From the NCBI GenBank assembly GCA_963627465.1, contig CAVGBO010000002.1:7133-71132 (forward strand): 64,000 bases of DNA, read 5' to 3'. Position numbers and translations under genes: made by a program. Source of the DNA: CAKUFA01 sp963627465 (GTDB lineage Bacteria; Bacillota; Clostridia; Christensenellales; Aristaeellaceae). The notes beneath the pieces are model-generated. The model searched no databases and was not told the origin of the DNA. It was given only the letters and a program-made list of their open reading frames with translations. Of this stretch, positions 61,490 through 64,000 are shown piece by piece (position 1 is the stretch's first letter; each line of letters begins with the position of its first letter).

Positions 61490-62314
61490 TCATTCCACGC
61501 CAATTCTGGTGCAGGGTACCCGACCGTTCACCAGGTCAGACAGCCGATACCGTGCATGGCCGATAATGACCGTTGTTCCTCCACGCACCGATTCCAGTGC
61601 ATAGGCCAGCTTTGCCTTGGCGCCGTTGGCACCTGCACGGCTGGCACCCACACAGTGGGTCTGCAGCTCATGCACCTTTTGCTCTACTTCCTCCACCGAC
61701 TTGCCCAGCACTTCCCGCACCAGGGTGGTGGGATCCTTGGGATCCTGATAGATTCCGTCCGCCGAGGTCATCAATACCAGAATTTTCGCATGCACCAGCG
61801 ACGCAATCACCGCTGCCGTTTCATCATTGTCCACACACTCATGGACAGTCTCCCCCTGACTGCGCCGGGCGGCCAATTCCAGCTTGCGATTTTCCTCGTC
61901 GCTTACCGGGTCATTGTAGTTCACAATGGGGATGGTCTTCTGCTGCGCTGCACGAATCAGCAGCCGACGAATGTGTTCTCTTTTTTCCGCATCATTAAAG
62001 TGGGTATGCTCCACCAGCAACTGGCGGACGCCGTATTCAGGGGCAATGAATTGCCGATAATTCTGCATGAGAATGCTTTGCCCCTGGGCAGCATAATCTG
62101 TCTTATCCTGCTCAGGGTCACCGCACAGTTCGCAGCCTGTACGCTTGATGTAATCCAGCCGGCCAATTTCCGTTGCGCCGCTGGTGACCCAAATCATCCC
62201 CGGACGAAGCTCCGCACCCAAGCGAGAAAAAATATTGTAGTCAATATCCTGATCCTCTTTGCGAATCAGCGCCATCGACCCGATCTTGCCAACCAGCTCA
62301 AACTGATAGTCCAT
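61490..62314 (-). CDS. Amino-acid kinase family protein, ProB (glutamate 5-kinase)-like
   Basis: A 274-aa protein of the carbamate/amino-acid kinase fold. The motifs VTSGATEIGRLDYI, NYNDPVSDEENRKLE, CVDNDETAAVIASL and LMTSADGIYQDP are those of ProB/UMP kinase-like enzymes, but the usual lysine start (K-x-G-S) is altered to LVGKIGSMALIR. There is no C-terminal PUA domain and no proA neighbour. It may phosphorylate glutamate or another acid; not established. The start at 62314 is best supported (GGGGTG 6 nt upstream). Confidence 0.75.
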   Translation of the reverse strand: MDYQFELVGKIGSMALIRKEDQDIDYNIFSRLGAELRPGMIWVTSGATEIGRLDYIKRTGCELCGDPEQDKTDYAAQGQSILMQNYRQFIAPEYGVRQLLVEHTHFNDAEKREHIRRLLIRAAQQKTIPIVNYNDPVSDEENRKLELAARRSQGETVHECVDNDETAAVIASLVHAKILVLMTSADGIYQDPKDPTTLVREVLGKSVEEVEQKVHELQTHCVGASRAGANGAKAKLAYALESVRGGTTVIIGHARYRLSDLVNGRVPCTRIGVE

Positions 62315-62490
62315 ACCAAGCACCCCTTCATACTCCACGCTCTTTGCCTACCTGCTGGCAACCATTATAGCATACTTTTCTTCCTGCCGCTGTACTTTTT
62401 GCGACTTCTTCCATCGAGCGTGAAATATGCATTTGCGTCTGCGCCCTACCTATGATAAAATAACCTCATCCTATGGAAGGAGCATCCTTT

Positions 62491-63393
62491 ATGTTGAACT
62501 TTGAATTTCGTGTACGAGCCCGAAAGGCATTGCAAAATCATTGGCAAATCGCCTTGCTCATTGGACTGATCGCCGCCCTGCCGGAGCTGCTCAGTCAGCT
62601 GGTCAGTGCGCTGACCGGCGGCAGTGCTGCACAGCGGCTGACGGTCTTAATCGAAAATGATATGAACATTCTTTATTCCAATGAGCGGCTGGCAAGCGAA
62701 TTGCAGTCCATCCTGAATGATCAAGGTTTCCAGTGGTCTGCCATTCTTCGAGTCGTCGCTTGGCTGGTTGCTCCGGCACTGTCTCTGGGCATGACGGCTT
62801 ATCTGCTGGGTCTGCTCCGTATGCAAGCCGGAACGGTCTCTTCCGTCTTCTCCCGTATGAAGATCTGGTACAAGAGCATCGGCCTGCATATCATGACATC
62901 CCTGAAGGCGTTCCTGTGGGCACTGCCCGGCATTGCTGTTACCATCGCTGCCACTTTCCTCTTGGCCTATAACGTCAGCAGTGCAGACCTGAACCGTTTG
63001 GTTTTCTGGGTCAACTTCCTTGCCTATGCAGGCACGCTGTCCGCCATCATCCCCATGGTGCTGGCACTGCTCCGCTACGCCATGGCTTCCATGGTGCTGG
63101 CAGATGAGCCCTCCACCGGGGTCATGCAAGCTATTCGCCGCAGCAAGGCGCTGATGAAGCACCAGAAGGGCAACTTCTTCCTGCTCATGCTCTCCTTTGT
63201 GGGCTGGTATCTGCTTCTGGTGCTGTTGGAAATCCTGCTGATCAACATGGTAGGCTATGTGCTGGCTTCCACCATCTACATGGTGCTAAGCCTTGCACTG
63301 AACGTGTACATCAGCACCACTGCCTGTGCCTTCTACCTGAACGCAAAGGGAGAATCCCCGGTCATCGTGCTGCAAAAAAACACGTCCATCTAA
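62491..63393 (+). CDS. DUF975-family membrane protein
   Basis: A 300-aa membrane protein with about six helices. Features RKALQNHWQIALLIGLIA, and RSKALMKHQKGNFFLLMLSF match the DUF975 group found in Bacillota, often near peptidoglycan or stress genes; function unknown. The start at 62491 follows AAGGAGC by 7 nt. It is divergent from the kinase gene, and TTGCGT-17-TAAAAT (near 62430-62460) may be its promoter. Confidence 0.8.
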   Translation: MLNFEFRVRARKALQNHWQIALLIGLIAALPELLSQLVSALTGGSAAQRLTVLIENDMNILYSNERLASELQSILNDQGFQWSAILRVVAWLVAPALSLGMTAYLLGLLRMQAGTVSSVFSRMKIWYKSIGLHIMTSLKAFLWALPGIAVTIAATFLLAYNVSSADLNRLVFWVNFLAYAGTLSAIIPMVLALLRYAMASMVLADEPSTGVMQAIRRSKALMKHQKGNFFLLMLSFVGWYLLLVLLEILLINMVGYVLASTIYMVLSLALNVYISTTACAFYLNAKGESPVIVLQKNTSI

Positions 63394-63431
63394 GTTTTTT
63401 CCCTTTGCAGTAGAAGCGTTGCGTCTCCTCC

Positions 63432-63460
63432 TTGACATCCTTCCCTGCCGGTTTTATAAT
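63432..63460 (+). promoter_or_regulatory. Consensus promoter of the small CopZ-like gene
   Basis: TTGACA (63432-63437), 17 bp, TATAAT (63455-63460). Confidence 0.88.
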
Positions 63461-63464
63461 GATG

Positions 63465-63517
63465 TCGCCACGGTTAGGCGTGTTAAACCGTAAGTCGCCT
63501 GCCAGGCACTGTGGCGA
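63465..63517 (+). ncRNA. Structured 5' leader with possible pseudoknot
   Basis: TCGCCAC (63465-63471) pairs with GTGGCGA (63511-63517), closing a domain. Inside, ACGGTT (63470-63475) pairs with AACCGT (63486-63491), whose loop begins AGGCG (63476-63480) and can pair with CGCCT (63496-63500). The latter bases can alternatively form GCCT/AGGC (63497-63507), so two mutually exclusive folds exist. The closing stem ends just before the AAAGGA ribosome site. It matches no riboswitch I know. Confidence 0.45.
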
Positions 63518-63534
63518 TGAAAGGATGGATTTCC

Positions 63535-63798
63535 ATGATGAAAATCACGGTCAAGGTAGATGGTATGATGTGCGGCATGTGCGAGAGCCACATTAACGAT
63601 GCGGTTCGCCATGCCTTTCCCGAAATCAAGAAGGTTTCTTCTTCTCGCAGCAAGGGCGAAACAGTGATCCTTACGGAAACGGATTTGTCGGATGAAAAGC
63701 TGCAGAAGGTGATCGGTGACACCGGCTACAAGGTAGGTCCCATCACCCGGGGTGAGGAAGAAGCCAAGAAGGGATTCTTCAGCTTCCTGCACAAGTAA
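63535..63798 (+). CDS. CopZ-like heavy-metal-associated domain protein
   Basis: An 87-aa cytoplasmic protein with a single ferredoxin-like HMA domain. The metal motif is DGMMCGMCESH; Met between the Cys pair and around it suggests Cu(I). The C-terminus is a charged tail ending GFFSFLHK. It is separate from the csoR-copA locus 58 kb away, with its own strong promoter and a structured leader and no CsoR operator. The start at 63535 has AAGGA 9 nt upstream; a second ATG follows at 63538. Confidence 0.85.
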   Translation: MMKITVKVDGMMCGMCESHINDAVRHAFPEIKKVSSSRSKGETVILTETDLSDEKLQKVIGDTGYKVGPITRGEEEAKKGFFSFLHK

Positions 63799-63812
63799 GT
63801 TTCATGGCAGAC

Positions 63813-63855
63813 AAAGGACGAAGTGATGGTGCGTGCTGTCGCTTCGTCCTTTTTG
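63813..63855 (+). terminator. Terminator of the CopZ-like gene
   Basis: AAAGGACGAAG pairs with CTTCGTCCTTT and is followed by TTTT. Confidence 0.88.
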
Positions 63856-63886
63856 TTTGCAATCGCCTAGGCTCCGACCCTGTGAA

Positions 63887-63959
63887 TTCCCAAAGTAAAT
63901 GCCACCTTTCCCAAGGCGTTGCATTTACTATGGGAAACGGCTGCATTAAGTTTGGGAAA
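63887..63959. repeat. Three copies of a 17-bp motif, probable insertion-sequence end
   Basis: The motif GCATTTACTTTGGGAA appears inverted at 63887-63903 (TTCCCAAAGTAAATGCC), and directly at 63921-63937 (GCATTTACTATGGGAAA) and 63943-63959 (GCATTAAGTTTGGGAAA). Repeated transposase-binding motifs of this size at a 22-bp step are typical of IS21-type ends. No transposase gene is seen; it would lie beyond the right edge. Confidence 0.4.
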
Positions 63960-64000
63960 AGCGTTAAAGGCATCGAAAATAGAGGGATAAAACGGCATAA

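Noticed and set aside
60930..61493. Minus-strand 187-aa reading across the DnaA-box cluster
   Set aside because: Its repeated CGK-type peptides are simply the translation of repeated TTTTCCACA-like boxes.
1..64000. tRNA, rRNA, CRISPR and prophage genes
   Set aside because: No cloverleaf, rRNA-like segment, regularly spaced repeat array or phage structural gene was seen on either strand.

Overview
The window reads as a draft-assembly piece of the chromosome of an anaerobic, fairly GC-rich member of the Bacillota (Clostridia, gut-type). This rests on strong AGGAGG-type ribosome binding sites, several exact or near-exact TTGACA-17-TATAAT promoters, a PyrR RNA attenuator, a CsoR copper switch, a LoaP-like NusG paralogue leading a CpsB/CpsD/Wzz operon, CoaX, and a NifU-like/GGGtGRT pair. 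No tRNA, rRNA, CRISPR array or intact transposase was found. A 10-N gap at 2137-2146 shows it is a draft scaffold.

Layout. 1-2.7 kb is AT-richer than the rest and holds a frameshifted gene tail, a solute-binding-like secreted protein and a second secreted protein interrupted by the N gap. 2.7-6.0 kb is a copper locus: csoR, then copA with a CopZ-like domain fused at its C-terminus and carrying its own internal ribosome binding site, then a decayed sensor-kinase remnant. 6.2-8.3 kb is the pyrR-uraA pyrimidine operon under a PyrR attenuator. 8.4-18 kb holds a GntR regulator, a PHP phosphatase, oligoendopeptidase F, prephenate dehydrogenase, a transglutaminase-like protein, an AraC regulator, a FliB-like protein and a GPH-type sugar symporter. 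18-23.8 kb is a Ugp-like ABC operon with a glycerophosphodiesterase and a PHP phosphatase. 23.9-27.8 kb has an aldo/keto reductase, then an ECF S-component, coaX and homoserine dehydrogenase.

27.9-33.0 kb is a two-gene operon that I could not assign to a known system: a 616-aa protein with a GxGG Rossmann-like start and a coiled coil, overlapping by 4 nt a 1078-aa protein with an actin/Hsp70-type ATPase core. 33-40.6 kb holds an MgtC protein, an acyltransferase and a polysaccharide-export regulatory operon (LoaP, LCP, secreted protein, Wzz, CpsD, CpsB) that lacks glycosyltransferases. 40.8-52.4 kb holds a clostripain-like protease, a DUF1538 membrane protein coupled to a tandem PII-like protein, a SNF2/SWIM helicase, an HD hydrolase, an acetyltransferase, and the NifU-like/GGGtGRT pair. 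52.5-61 kb is a minus-strand block: rarA, DUF1294, a lipase-like protein, a large GT-C-like membrane protein and three tandem M42 aminopeptidases.

The 61.04-61.49 kb gap carries a dense cluster of DnaA-box-like sites (one exact TTATCCACA and many TTTTCCACA variants), a candidate replication origin or DnaA-binding locus. After it come a ProB-like kinase, a DUF975 membrane protein and a second small CopZ-like protein whose 5' leader can fold into a pseudoknot. The right edge carries three copies of a 17-bp motif that look like the terminal repeats of an insertion sequence.
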